A stretch of 64,000 bases of DNA. Origin: Gigaspora rosea (Eukaryota; Glomeromycota; Glomeromycetes; Diversisporales; Gigasporaceae). The position numbers and the translations under genes are program-made. The stretch covers positions 1-64,000 of the forward strand of contig QKWP01000660.1 in the NCBI GenBank assembly GCA_003550325.1, read 5' to 3'. The notes beneath the pieces are model-generated. The model saw only the letters and a list, made by a program, of their open reading frames with translations, was not told the origin of the DNA and did no database searches. Shown in pieces: positions 10,631 to 23,180 of the stretch (position 1 is its first letter; every line of letters begins with the position of its first letter).

Positions 10631-11226
10631 AATTGTTCTTTTTTATTTATTTTTTTATATTTTTTTTAAGTTTTTCATAGCGAAATATTAATTTTCAATT
10701 TTTTTATTTTTTAATTTTTATTTATATATATTTATTTTTTATTTATCAAAATATTCGTATTCCATTCTCATCTTAGCAAAATCCTGCAATTTACATAACT
10801 GAAAAAACTTGCTTTGTGCAAGATTGTAAAGCTTAGGCCGTTTTTAGTTGATTTTTAAGTAACGTCATCCCCACCTTGCTTAACTGCCACCAAAAATTAA
10901 ACAAGCCAATCACAAGGCAGTATAAGTCTAGTTAATCATGTGGTTAATGTTGACCAATGGGATTTGATCAAATATTCTTGGGATGTGTTTGTTTACCCCC
11001 ATGGCTGAGTCTAAATATTGATATTAACATAAAAACTGCCTTATTTAAGGACACACACATTATCTACCAACTCATTTTTCAATTTTCAATTTTTTTAATT
11101 TATTTTTTTAGATGCCAATTGTGCAAATTGTTTGATTTTTGACATTTATTTTTTCACTATTCTCATCTAGTGTCACCCGATGGGAACCTTAATTTCCCAT
11201 AATTGTCTAATAGGACTGCTGGAGAA
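10631..11226. other. Intergenic DNA
   Basis: AT-rich with T-rich runs. The short frame at 10957-11142 has low-complexity composition and no domain, so I do not call a gene. Confidence 0.45.
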
Positions 11227-11234
11227 AATATGAC

Positions 11235-11661
11235 CAGTGTTTAAAATTTGATGTTCTCATGTTCTCATGAGAACACTAAATTTTTTTTAAGAACATTAAT
11301 ATTTAAAATAATGTTCTCTTATTTGAGAACATTTTGTACTGATAAAATGTTCTCAAACTATTATTAATATTAGTTTTTTTTTTTACATATTTGAAGAAAA
11401 GATTTATAGTTGCAAAAAGTTAAATAAGTATATTACATGATCAATTCAACCAATTTAAATGTTCTAAGTACTATTAAAATCAGGAAGCCTTTGTCTATAA
11501 CTTTACTTAAAAGTCCAAGATAGGTTTATACAATAAAAATATATGCATATTTAAAAAATAAAATTCTATATAATGAGAACATTAAAAATTTTTTGAGAAC
11601 ATTAATATTCTAAATTTAGTTCATTTGAGAACATAATTTTGAATTTGAATTTTAAACGCTG
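11235..11661. mobile_element. Non-autonomous hAT-type MITE with 8-bp target duplication
   Basis: The left end CAGTGTTTAAAATTTG and the reverse of the right end, CAGCGTTTAAAATTC, form terminal inverted repeats. The flanks are a perfect 8-bp duplication AATATGAC (11227-11234 and 11662-11669). CAG-type ends plus 8-bp duplications are the hAT signature. The 427-bp interior has no coding frame and several GAGAACATT-type subterminal motifs in both directions. A relative sits at 58184-59239. Confidence 0.85.
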
Positions 11662-12161
11662 AATATGACTGCTGACCAGGGTTGGCAATGGACTATGTCT
11701 ATTAAAATAAATTTGCCAATGGACCTAAATGGACCAACACTATAATCTATTGATTCATTGATCCATTGATCCATTGGTCCATTGGTTATTTTAACAAAAA
11801 TTATTTTTATACTAATTTACTAGAATTCAGAATTTAGTTCAAAATTCTTTAATTTGTTTCAACTTATGTACAATATACATATTGTAAGTATAAGAATAAA
11901 GCATTTTTCAAATATAAAAATGTATAAATATGGCATTTTATCTAATTGGATTATTCTTCAAATAATAGCAAAAGTGCAACTTAATCTTTTATATTGTTAT
12001 ATTTGTATAATTTTAGTATTATTTTAAAATATTAGTATTAGAAAAATATCATAGAAATAGTAAGAATAGTATAAATTTTATCAAAGTAATCAAATCTGTA
12101 GTATTAATCTTATTAGAAAAACTTTTCTCCATTCTCAAAAAGGAGTTATTTTCATTAATAA

Positions 12162-12316
12162 CTCGTTATCATAGCTCGTTATTATAACTCGTTATTATAG
12201 CTCATTATTATAACTCATTATTATAACTCGTAGTTATAACTTGTTATCATATCTCATTATCATATCTTGTTATTATATCTCATTATTATATTTCATTATT
12301 ATATCTCATTATGGAA
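12162..12316. repeat. 13-bp minisatellite
   Basis: About twelve head-to-tail units of CTCGTTATTATAA with variants CTCATTATTATAT and CTTGTTATCATAT. The period is an exact 13 bp. Confidence 0.8.
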
Positions 12317-13010
12317 AAAATCCTAAGTTTTACAAATATATAAACCTGCCTTTTCTCCCAAAGCAGAGTAGGTTCTGTTCTTTAATTCTTTTTCTATATA
12401 AAAATATTTGTACTTAAAAATCTTATATTTAATAAACTAATATTATCCTATAAAATATAAAGCTATTGCCTTTATATTCTTTGATCCTTTATCTATCGTA
12501 TAAAGGACCTTTATTTTGTTGGTTATTAATTTATTTGGTTGAATTATTATTCTCTTTTATTTTTGTCGACATATTATTTTCTTTAGTATTATTAATCTTG
12601 GATTTATTGTCTTTTATTATTGATTTGATATTGTATACATTTTTTACTCTCTTACATGTTAAGTCAAGTGATATAGTTTCTTGTCTAAAAGTTACTATAT
12701 TACAATATATATTAATTTGTATAATCATAAGTGCTATATTTGTATAAACAATTTTAACCTGTTTGCACAAAATACTTGTAGTAAACATGAATAATATTTT
12801 TTATTGTATGCATATACTGTTATTTACATGAATTGCTAATAAAAAACACTTAAGTCTTGTATTCTCTTATTAATATGCTGAAAACTTTAATTTGGTTTTG
12901 TAGGATATAATTTCTACTTATCAATTATCTATTAACTGTCTGCTATTTTTATATAATATCAGGTGGCTATTTCTAAACTTCTATTTACTAGTACTACCAC
13001 TATTGTATAT

Positions 13011-13050
13011 TAGGGTAGCTGCATGATGTAGTCATACTAAAACCAGGAAC
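13011..13050 (+). repeat. Conserved short module shared with 58831-58870
   Basis: A stretch of about 40 bp containing CTAAAACCAGGAAC matches the reverse strand at 58831-58870 far better than the surrounding DNA does. It probably comes from a shared transposon interior. No RNA family is recognised. Confidence 0.55.
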
Positions 13051-13793
13051 ATATCTTAAATTTAAGAAATAGAGCTTATTTACATTCTTATATTTATAAA
13101 AAGATTATAAAAATTTGATTTTCAAAAGAATTAAATCTTGTATTATTAATTAATTTCATATATTTTTTCTTATCTATTATTTTTGAACTATTAATTATTT
13201 TATTTTAGCTATATTTTTACTATTTTATTACCAATTATAATTGTACTTAATATTATTATATAATATATATAATATATTTCTATTGTTATATATGATTTTG
13301 AATTTTTTTTAAAAAAACAATTGACATATAATAAATAAGTAAATCTATATTACTAACAAATACTTTATAGGCTATTTAGCTCATAGACAGTTAATCTATA
13401 AGCAAGATTATTTTACAGACAATTAATTTACAAACAAATTCATTTTGTAGACAACTATTTATCAATAATTTTTTTTTTATAAATTGTAGCAACTTTAATT
13501 TAAACTTAATATTAATTACAATAATTAGAATTAATTTGTAATATCAGATGTTGGTAAACTAAATGTTTATAAAACAAACTTATTTATGAATTAATTGACT
13601 GTAAAATAACCTTGTCTATAATATAAGATTACTTTATATTAGTGCAATAAAGTAGTTATATAATTTAAAACTATATATAATTATTTAACTTACTAGTCTA
13701 TTGGTCTATTGAAAAAATGACTATCCCAATAGAACAAATGGATCTGGTCAATAGATCTAAGGTCTATTGAAACCAATGGACAAATGCACCAAC

Positions 13794-14654
13794 TATGCTG
13801 CTAATACAATTTTTGATTCATTGTTATGCAAAATAAAAAATTAATCTTATATAACCTTTGACATAAAAATTATTTTATTAATTTACAGTAAAATTAAAAA
13901 AAAAAAAACTCACATATTTTAAGATCTCATATAACACTAAACGAAAAATCAACTTAGTATAGTCTAACCTGTATTATATCTTAAATATTAAAATTTTGAT
14001 ATGAGAGTACTAGTTATAACATATTTATTAATGTATTTACTTTATCTAATCAATTAAAAGATTAAAACAAGATAGTTAAATTGCAAGCAGAATTGCATAT
14101 ACACTATATGAATCAAAATATAGCATTATAAACCTTGAGATTTTCTAATTTTTTTATTAGACTATACTCTTAAGTAATATTAATAGTAGATATTTTGCTA
14201 TACAATATAATTATTATCGAAGAGGTGTCTAGAATTATGATGCAACATGCACATAATTTACAATTTTTACTATCTTAATACAATATGTGAACAAAACTTG
14301 ATTGATTAAAGAAATTAACTAGTTTGTACATGTGACTATAATTATTTAACTTGTCATACTTATTTGAATTTTATTGTTTAACTCAAAATTTGCATAATTT
14401 GTATAATCGGGATTGGCAATTTTTGTGGCCAAATAGCCAACTAGCCAATGGCCAATGGCCAAATTTTTGGCCAAAAATTTCTAATTTATATAATTTAGCC
14501 AATTATATTGCTAGTTTTTACTATATAAAGTTTTGGCCATTTTGAAGCATAAGGAAAATTTGTTTTTATTGGCTAATTATTAGTAATTCTGATTGGTCAA
14601 AATTAATGACCAATTTGTATATTGATACACAATATTATTGCTATTGACATTAAA
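13794..14654. other. Intergenic DNA
   Basis: AT-rich. A GGCCAA-rich patch lies at 14420-14480. The short frame at 14351-14545 reads through this patch and is not a credible gene. Confidence 0.4.
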
Positions 14655-14995
14655 AAGCATGTTATTTTATCTTGGTTATTTCACTTTAAATGAAATACTT
14701 AATATAATAGCTTTATATTAAATACTACTATTGGCAAAATCATCCCTAATTAAAGTTGGTAAAAACATTTGATCCCATTTAATCCCAAATGCTTATATAA
14801 AAAAAGTTTTCAAATTATAATTTCACAAAATTTCAAACAGATATAATTATGAAAAAAATTTTTTTGCTATTTACAGGTTTATTTCTCTATTGTAAACAAT
14901 ATAAATAATCTGTGTAATATTGGCTTTTCAATAGAAATAAACAACCAATAAAAAATAAATTTCCCTTATGCTTCATTTTGGCCAAACAGCCAAGT
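14655..14995 (+). repeat. Dispersed repeat, copy 1
   Basis: Same order and orientation as 60235-60600. Shared landmarks are AAAGTTGGTA, CTTTTCAATAGAAA and AATAAACAACCAATAAAAA. The family is unknown. Confidence 0.65.
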
Positions 14996-15409
14996 AACAA
15001 CACTGATGGTATAATATACAATTTATCATATATATAATTTTGTATGTTTGACTCAATTTTTATATATGGCCTATCGTGATTGAAAAAACTCACATAAGCA
15101 CATTTTCTAAAATTAGTGATGCGATCTGAATATCTAAATTCTATCTGGCCTGGATTTGACTCTTAAAAAGATATCTATTATCCGAGATTAGATAGGATAC
15201 TATATATACTATCTGCTTAACAGATACCTTTTTTATCTGACAAATACAATACAATAATTTATAAGGAAAATTCGTATTATATGTATTTACCATATTTATT
15301 TCAAAGCAAATTCACATACATATTATTATGTTTTTTTTGATAATCATGTCATACTTTATTTTAAAGAAGATAGTTACATATGCAAATATTGACCCTATTC
15401 CGATACCTG
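14996..15409. other. Intergenic DNA
   Basis: AT-rich. A short inverted motif pair (ATCTATTATCC / GGATACTATATA) lies near 15175-15220, and nothing else is supported. Confidence 0.4.
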
Positions 15410-16369
15410 GATCTTACAATAAAAGTATAGCTCACTCGGTTACCGTAGGTACCTGTGTGTGACCTGCTAAAGTAGAATTCGTCTTACTAACTAACGAGGC
15501 TTATGCCTATATTAGTCAGGTCCCAGACACGGTTTTATAGCCAGTTATGATCTACTTGGATGGGTTTCACCAACTTCTTAAACCTGTATCTATCCACCGA
15601 TCTAACTCTTCCTTAACTATATTTTTATATTCCTCCCAATCTTTTTCCTCTTTTGTTTTTACTTAATCTTGTCTCACTTCTTTATAACCTTTGCCACATC
15701 TCTTTTTCTGATGGTTCTCATCTTTTTTCCTGCTTTTTTTTCCTTTTTTAGTCGATATAGCTAATTTTCTTCTATCTAACATCTGCTTCTTTTCTCTAGT
15801 GGTGATACCTGTATCCCTCTCTAATACGATAATTCTTTCACACCTTTCTCACCATCCGTTTTCCTAAAACATGGCCATTCATTTGTTAAACCAAAAAAGA
15901 AGTATATTGGTAATTGTTTTTGCTGATATTGAGCTGCTCTAGAATCTTGCGGATCTTTACTAGGAATGCCTCTTGCTAATTTTCCCTTCTTTTAATATCG
16001 TTTTTATTCTGTTCAAAGAAAATTTCCTGGAGTTGATATGGGCTTATTTCAGATTTTTCCTCCTGGTTGAGGGACAACCAGATTTCTCTAATAATCTCTT
16101 CCTCCTTTTTGTTCCAAACTGAGATATCCATTTTGCAGTTTGTAAGGTATTCAAAATTCCCTTCGCTTTTCTTGCACCTAGGTCAAGTTGTAACCGAATA
16201 TAGATTTGCACAATCCCGTTTTTCCTTAAGTAGGGTAGGAAGAAGTCTGTTTATTGCCTTTAATTTTAAAGACCCATTTCGCGTGGTCCTTTTTGATGAA
16301 GGCTCTGGATTTTCTTGTCAGATGCCAAAAGTTCCTGAAAGTTTCCTAATCCTTGTCTTGAGTACGTTC

Positions 16370-16945
16370 TTAGTGAAGACTGTCTTTCTTATATCTTAAG
16401 AATGTCCATTCTGCTTTATGATATATATTGATCCATTCTTTTATAAAGTGTCTTATCAGTATTTCAATACCTTTATTGCTCCATAAAGGTTGAAACACTC
16501 TTGATACCAAGCCCTCTTCTGAAAGCTTTGTAATTTCCACATCTCTTCTCCCTTCTTTGGCTAAGGTATCTGCCTTTTCATTCAAAGGATCTCCTGAATA
16601 AGCCTTTACTTTAATTATTTTTATCTTTAGTCTTTTCATCTCAATGTTCTCCTTTATTTTTCCTATAATACCAATGTTCTTCATCTTGAACTAGCTGCGG
16701 GAATTCCATCTTTCTTCTAAGTTTCTTACTATCTGAATTGACGCTTGGCTATCCATATAAATTTTTACCTTACATCCATGGGGTGAGATTAACAGAGCTA
16801 TTAAAATAGCTACCAATTCTGACCTAGTAGATGAGAACCATTGCTCTATTTGTCTTTTTACCTTATTCACTATTCTATTACTACTATCGATCTGAACTAC
16901 ACTATATCCACCACTACAACTATCTGTTACACCACCTCCGAGTGA
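16370..16945 (-). pseudogene. RNase H domain of LINE A
   Basis: RNase H degrades RNA in the RNA:DNA hybrid made during target-primed reverse transcription. Conserved landmarks in order are IDGS, STRSELVAIL, IYMDSQASI and NEKADTLAKEG, which supply the acidic catalytic positions. The usual His in the loop before the last Asp is Tyr here (VKAYSGD). An in-frame stop follows the third motif, so the domain is broken. Confidence in the family is high; no activity is expected. Confidence 0.8.
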
Positions 16946-18258
16946 GCCATCTATTTAAAATAAAATCTCCTTTTCTGTTACATTTTTTCCAGAATTTCCA
17001 ATAATTCCTTTCTTTTTTGTATATTACTAATTGCCCCGTGAATGCTTTTTTTTCTAACTTTCGATCTTTAAGGAATTCAGGACTTGAGATTTATGAGGTT
17101 CCATTGAAGTTGTATTTCTGATGCATGTGACTTCCTGGAGTTTTCTTTTTTCCATTAGAAGGTCCCAGCCATCTGTGCTTCATTTTACCCATTTGTCCAT
17201 GCTCTCTATTTCCTTTTATCAATCTTCAAATTTCTATGAAATTCTTTCTATCTGATTTTTACTTTCTTTATGTTGCCTCTGGTTTCCTTTGTATTTTCTT
17301 TTTCGCCTTCTTTCTATTCTAAAATTTCTATTAAGAGAGTTTGACTTTTGTTTTCTACTCTGCCTATGAATGGTCTATTAGTTGCGTTTAAGTATCCTAA
17401 TACCCAATCTTTTTTTGTTTTCTTTCCTGAGATTGGTCTGTGCCCTTCCTGAATTAATTTGGGGCTCGAGCTTGCACCTTGATATTGTGGTTTCACTTTC
17501 CTTGTGGCTTTATCTGAAATGCCGATTTCCTTTAGTTTTTTAAACCAATATGGAATTCTTCCCTTGGGGCTAAGGTTTCTTAATTTTTTATTTGTTGCCA
17601 CGATAGTAAAGCGGGGGCTTCATTGGTCGTTATTTGTTTTGTTGACCATATTCTGAGTCCTTTCAGGCTTTTCAAGTTTCCTCTTCAATTATTTTTTTTA
17701 GGATTCTCTTGATTTCTTTCTTCTTATCCCAATTGATGAGTATTTTCCAATCATTCTCTATAAAACTACTCTTTACATCTACATCCAGTTTTTTGATTTC
17801 AGTGAGGATAGTGGCATTAAGATCGTAAGTCCAGCCAAATTCTGTCAAATCCTCCTCATCTAGTTGCCATATAGGATCTGCTGAAATAAGGTCCAATTGA
17901 GCTTTTCTTAGCCTTTGTGTTATGGCTTCCGCTGCTAGTCCCATACTGTTAAGTCTTATAAACTATTCTGAGATCAAATGCTCTAAATGCCTCTTTCAGA
18001 GAGATTTTACTTTTATTATTAGCTCGTGATAAAGGTATGCATGGGCATTCTTTTTCAAAACCTGCTTTCTACTTGATAACCTATAACATAGAGCTTTGGA
18101 TTTCGTTGCATTCCTTTTTGAGAGTAGATGTATGTTTAGTCGATATTCCAAACGTGGGAACAAGATTTTGTTGTTTATATATTTTTGCCTGTTCAACTGA
18201 GATTTCTTTTTTTCTTATTAGGTTAGCTATATCAGATACTTCTCTCTTAAGCTTGGCT

Positions 18259-18905
18259 TTACATTTTTTTCACCTTTTTCAGAGAAATCCAAACTCTAAG
18301 ATACCTTGTAGACTCCTTATTCTCTTTTGTATAGATATAGCTGTTTTCTTTATGGAGAACAATTCTTCTGGGACTATTTGTATCCTTTATGTTAAATGTA
18401 ACTATCTCAGTCTTCTTCGAGTTGAGAGAAATTCCATTCAACTCGAAGAAGCTTTCTGTAGTTTGAACGATTTTCTGATGTTTGTTCTGGGAACCTGCCA
18501 ATAATACTATTTTATTCGCATATGAAACACCTGCAACTGTAATTTCTTTACGCTCCGTCTTATTATAAATAGGGTCTGATGGCCAGTCTACTATTAGTTT
18601 TGCCCCAAGTTCTGACCATTGCAGTGCACATAAGAGTGGATCAAAATAAATTCCCCACAGTAGAGGAGAAACCACTTCACTCTGATCTATACCCTCTGTG
18701 GCTTGAAAACTTTCTGTAAGACCGTGTTTGGTTATAATTTTTATGTATCTGTTCTCAAATAGGTCAATTAAAAAGGTAATTAAGTGAAGGGGTACTTTGA
18801 TTTTTTGCAAGGCTGTTTTCAATCCTCTTAAGCTAACACTATCAAAAACTTTTCTGATATCAAAAAAGAGTACCCAGAGCTCCTTTTTACCCTCTATAGT
18901 ATCTT
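18259..18905 (-). pseudogene. Reverse transcriptase core of LINE A
   Basis: Motif A reads FFDIRKVFDSV, motif B GIDQSEVVSPLLWGIYFDPL and motif C SYANKIVLLAGS, the last in the place of the catalytic YADD. The order and spacing match LINE C (28893-32525), whose equivalents are DMSKAYDTV, GIDQGETITPLFW and YMDD. Loss of both Asp in motif C makes it catalytically dead. Upstream remnants continue to about 19.08 kb in another frame. Confidence 0.8.
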
Positions 18906-20318
18906 CTATTATTCCATTGATAATGTGTATAGGGTCCTGTGTGCTTTTTTTACAAAATTAGCAAAATTAGAACCTTTTAAAATTCTATATTCGATTAACA
19001 CCTCACTTAGTCTCTTTTGCAAGATCCTAACATAACACTTTTTTGTAGCCTCCAAAAGTATTATCGGCCTCATGCTCTGCAAGGTTAGATCCTATTCTGC
19101 GAGTTTAGATATGGAAAAGATCATTCCCACTTTCCATTTTTTAGGGTATATCCTTTTTCTAGTAATGTCATTAAGCATGTTTACTATATATTTTTTCATT
19201 CTCATTCTGATTGCTTTTAAGAGCGTGTATCCAATTCCTGAAAGGCCAGGTGCTAAAGAATATTCTGTCAGCTGGATTACTGCCTTCCAATCTTCTATTT
19301 CTATTTCTTTAAGTACCAGGAATAGAAGTCTTCATTAATGCAGATCTTGGGTTCATATTCTTCAAACCAGATTTGGTCTACACTTGAGCCTGTCTTTTCT
19401 CTGGAGTTGTATTGCTTATTAAAGTAGTCCTTTACAATTTTCTTAACCTCTTCTGGTTCGTAAATAAGTTACTCTTGTCTTTCTTTATTCTCGTCAGTAT
19501 ATTTTAGTCTTTCAATTTGGATTTTCTTCCAGGGCCTTTCTAATATACTGTTCAACATTCGTTTCTCTTTCTTACCCACCATTCCAAATCACCTCTTTAC
19601 ATATCCTCTAATTTCCTTTCCTTTCTCTTTCCATATCACCATTATCATTTTTCTTTCTAGGATTTTAATCCAAGATTTTATCTCTTTAATCCATTCATCT
19701 GTCTAGTGACTGTCTAATTCTGGGATCGTTAATTCATTATTATTATTTGCTTCTGCAATAAGAAAGTTTTCTTTGTCTCTTTCTTGTTCATCTATTCTGT
19801 TTCCTCATTCTGACAAAGCTTTTCTTGCTAACTTTCTTATCGTTTTAATCCATTTGTATCTAGGATTCCAAGTTACTAATTTTTTCTTTTCCTCAAATAT
19901 GTTTTTAATTTTCTTTAGCTTTATTAATCTATTCCACAATATGTTCTCATTGCTTATTTATTCCTTTCTCTGCTATCTTTTCACTTTGCTCCATGATGGT
20001 AGTCTTTTTCATTTTGTTCAAATTTTCTGTAACATAACTATTTAAGAGCCTTGCGAAGTTTTCTCAGTCCTCTTTATTAGCTTTTTCATATAGGTATATC
20101 TTTCTTTCTTGGGTGTTCGCTTTGTTTTGCTTGTTTCTAGGTCTTGTTCCCAGAATGGGTTTGGTAAAGATATCAGTTCAGATCAACTGATGATTACTAC
20201 CAGAGCAAAATTCCATATTCTCAATATCACTGTTACATATTAAGCTTTTGAGTACCCAAATGTAGTCAATTTTGGAGCTCGATTTTCCATTTGTCCAAGT
20301 ATAGGTTGATGTGAAAGA

Positions 20319-20550
20319 ATTAATTATTCTATAAATATTTGCAAAGCTAATCATTTTTAGCCATTTACTAAGTAAAGAATTTGTTTATCTCTCCTTCTCA
20401 TTCATTAACTCTAAGTTTAGTTGGTTCTTCAAGGATTAATTATTCTATAAGTATTTGCAAAGCTAATCATTTTTAGCCATTTACTAAGTAAAGAATTTGT
20501 TTATCTCTCCTTCTCATTCATTAACTCTAAGTTTAGTTGGTTCTTCCTCA
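20319..20550. repeat. 116-bp tandem duplication inside LINE A endonuclease
   Basis: The segment from ATTAATTATTCTATAAATAT (20319) repeats at 20435 almost unchanged. The period of 116 bp is not a multiple of three, so it shifts the frame. LINE B has only one copy at the corresponding place (about 56608). Confidence 0.85.
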
Positions 20551-21000
20551 TGTTTAGATCTCCTCTGATAATCATTTGAGATCTTTGTTCTTTTTTGCAA
20601 TAATCGCGAACTATCCTTTTTTGAATCTTCTTCTGTGCTTTGGGCTTGTTAGAGGGCATGTATATTACCCAAAGGATGAATTTCATGCCCTTAAAAAGAA
20701 GTATGCATCTTAAAGAGTACGTATCCGGTGTGTCACATAATGCTATATACTTCCGCCAATTTTTGTGAATGAGGATTGCTACCCTGAACCTTTTTTCTTC
20801 TCAATTCGTTTGCATGTTTCATATATCTTATAGTCTTTGCGATCAGCTTTATCAAACTGAAATTCTTTGTCTCTAATATTAATTCCCGTCAATCCTATAA
20901 TGTCATAATTCTCTTATATACCAAAGTCTATTATTTTCTATATCTTAAATATATTATTCCTAAGTCCATTAATATTATGATATTCCAATTTTGAAAAATT
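20501..21000 (-). pseudogene. AP-type endonuclease remnant of LINE A
   Basis: Endonuclease of the APE/exonuclease-phosphatase fold, which nicks target DNA for insertion. Visible pieces are INGLRNN and ENYDIIGLTGINI near 20.9 kb, then IYMPSNKP and IIRGDLNM (GDFN-type motif) at 20.5-20.7 kb. Frames are interrupted and a tandem duplication lies alongside. Confidence 0.65.
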
Positions 21001-21505
21001 TCTATTTATTTCCTCCAATTCCTCTTGCATCTGCTAGAGTGACCTCTTACTCCCAGCATTCTGTGTTTCAACTGGGCGCCAATTAGGATCATGCTAGTGG
21101 GAGCGTCCTTCTCCTTGCTTCAATTTTGTCCAAACACACTAAAATTCTTTCCAGTACATCATTTCCAATCTGTATATTGAATCATCCATTAACTTGGATT
21201 GAGAATATGTTTTTAATTTTCGTTTCTTCTATTTTATTTGATGAGTTTTCTTTGTGATTTACTCTTGAGCTTGAGTGCTGGATTGTGCTTATTTCAGGTG
21301 CAGGCTTCTAGGGCGTTCTTCTATTTTCATCTCCTCTGTCAGTAGGGATCCTGTCTAGTACTCTTACATTCTTCTGGAAATCTTGAAACTCATTCCAGTT
21401 TTGTATTATAGTAGCACACTGTTTTTTTTGCTGCATTTCTAAAATCTTCTTTTGATTCGAAATATATAGTAGCTCGTTTGCGCTGATTACCATTACTGTT
21501 GCTAC

Positions 21506-22501
21506 TTATGTATACTGCCTTGACTTTATAAATCTCAGTTGTCTGACCAGTGCACTTTTAGTTGCCGTTTTTGGTAAATTGCTTATAGATAATTTGTGTT
21601 CCCTTCTTTCTAACAATATATCTTCTTTTAATTCTCCTGGCATAATTCTGAGTGTTTTGCCATTTTCAAATTGGATAGCCCAACTTGTTTTCAGCGCCTT
21701 TAACCTTGGGTCCACCAATATATTAATCTTTATAAGTGCTAATTTTGTTTTTCCTGAGTACTTAACTCTTTTATATATGCTCTATCAGGACCCCAAACAA
21801 TATATATAGAGGTTATATTAGATTTAATATAAGATTTTTACAAAATTTATCCAAAATTTGAAAAATTCTGCCATTCTGATTGGTGAACCTTATTTGGGCC
21901 AATTAGAATTGCAGAAAAGTGGATAATGCATAAATATAACCTCGACTTGCATTTTTCGAGGTCCTGCTCTATCATAGTACAATAAACAGTCTTTAATTTT
22001 GTGAGCCTGGGCCTCCAGTGGTATGTTCCATAGTGTGAAAGTGTATGTATTATTGGATTGGTATGCATTTTTAGAGAAGTATGATTCTGAGTTTCTTGGT
22101 GCCCAGTCTGAAATGTATATATCTCCTTTTTCTGTTTTTTCTTTTTACTTTTTGTTGTTGTAATCATCTCAGGAATACTTTCTGTTTCTATGTTCATATC
22201 CGAATTTTTCCTTTTTGTTGTATACAAAGAGTTGTCCTGTTCAGTACACTGTCTAGGCCATCTTCACTTGGTATAGGTTTACTGAGTTGTCTGTGTATAT
22301 AACTTTTATTTTATTTTCCCCCATTGCATCTACTTCTTGCGATAAACTTCCAGAGGAAATACATCCATTTTGGCTTAGTATCTCTTTGATTCCATAGTCT
22401 AAAGTGCCATATTCTTGTTCTAGCAAAATTTTTTTGTATTTGTTTAAGGCTGATCCTTCATGTGACCTATGTATTTCCAAATCTTTCTGCTTACTTATCA
22501 A
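21506..22501 (-). pseudogene. ORF1 remnant of LINE A (RRM-like RNA-binding protein)
   Basis: Pieces in at least three frames match the better ORF of LINE B (57589-58227): KTSWAIQFENGKTLRI, HKLSISNLPKTATKSALV and TESIPEMITTTKSKKKKQ. The beta-alpha pattern resembles two RRM-like folds, as in many fungal LINE ORF1 proteins, which coat the LINE RNA. Broken. Confidence 0.6.
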
Positions 22502-22736
22502 TTCTGTTTTCTCTGTAGCTAAGTATTGTGTTAACGAATTCTTTCTTTTGTATGTATCCTGTTGAGTACTCTCTCCATTCGGTTGGGTTCTGGTTTGGGT
22601 TTTCTCATATATGAATTCTCTTTGTATTTTATTGTTGTTTTGTCACATTTTGATACATCTTGGTCTATAAATTTACTCTCTTCTTCAGAGATTTCTTGAT
22701 ATGCTGATTGTTTATAACTAATGTAATGTCAACTTC

Positions 22737-23125
22737 AAGAAAAGAAGCACCTACAAAAAGAGAGAAAGTAGTACTTGTAACAAAACAAAAAAAAACAAAC
22801 TAGTAAAAAAAAACTACTTAAATTAACAAAGGTCCCAACTTACATTATAACGATTTCAAGAATGGCGACTTGAAAAAAACTCCAAGAACAACAACTCCAA
22901 GAAAAGAAACACCTAAAAAAAAGAAAAAAGTTAGTACTTGTAAAAAAACAACTAACTAGTAAAAAAACCCTTAAACTGATGAAGATCTCAACTCCTACTT
23001 TAATTCCAAAAACAATGATTCCAAAAAACAACGACTTCAAGAATAATGATTTCAAAATGATGACTCCAAGAAAGATGACTTCAAGAACGATGACTCCAAG
23101 AACAATGACTCCAAGAATGATGACT
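22737..23125. repeat. Compound repeat: ~155-bp direct repeat and 15-bp tandem array
   Basis: 22733-22850 and 22885-23000 are diverged direct repeats (AAGAAAAGAARCACCTA, then GTACTTGTAA, then CTAGTAAAAAAA). They are followed by about six 15-bp units of ATGACTCCAAGAACG at 23030-23125. Both minus and plus frames through the array are artefacts of the period. Confidence 0.75.
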
Positions 23126-23180
23126 CTTATATGCACGGATTTGTATAATTGGGCCTTATAACTGGTCACCAAAACTTTTA

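Larger units (their letters stand above)
11677..13793. mobile_element. Possible larger hAT-like element (uncertain ends)
   Basis: The left end CAGGGTTGGCAATGGAC and the reversed right end TAGTTGGTGCATTTGTCC are loosely similar, and both subterminal regions are rich in CCATTGG and CAATAGA motifs. The flanks share only TGCTG. No transposase is visible; the frame at 12466-12747 is low-complexity. Held with low confidence. Confidence 0.3.
15410..22736 (-). mobile_element. LINE A: decayed non-LTR retrotransposon (RRM-type ORF1, AP endonuclease, RT, RNase H)
   Basis: Minus-strand order: ORF1 remnants (22.5-21.5 kb), endonuclease (21.0-20.4), reverse transcriptase (19.1-18.2), a connection region, RNase H (16.95-16.37) and a 3' tail to about 15.4. 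Frames are broken in many places. Catalytic positions are lost: the usual YADD of RT reads YANK, the QG of motif B reads QS, and the RNase H His reads Tyr. A hairpin AGGCTTATGCCT lies in the tail near 15501. No clear poly(A) or target duplication could be fixed, so the ends are approximate. LINE B (55.7-59.8 kb) is a relative of its 5' half. Confidence 0.8.

Noticed and set aside
12466-12788. Overlapping plus- and minus-strand frames, one very hydrophobic
   Set aside because: Low-complexity AT sequence; no start context, domain or conservation.
14405-14752. Possible hAT element with GGGATTGGCAA ends
   Set aside because: The right end lies inside a dispersed repeat that continues past it, and the flanks do not match.
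15426-15480. tRNA-like box A (TAGCTCACTCGGTTA) in the LINE A tail
   Set aside because: No box B at the right distance and no cloverleaf pairing, so neither a tRNA nor a supported SINE.
16067-22302. Plus-strand frames across LINE A (110, 155, 90, 88, 76, 73 aa)
   Set aside because: They lie opposite recognisable minus-strand LINE domains and have no features of their own.
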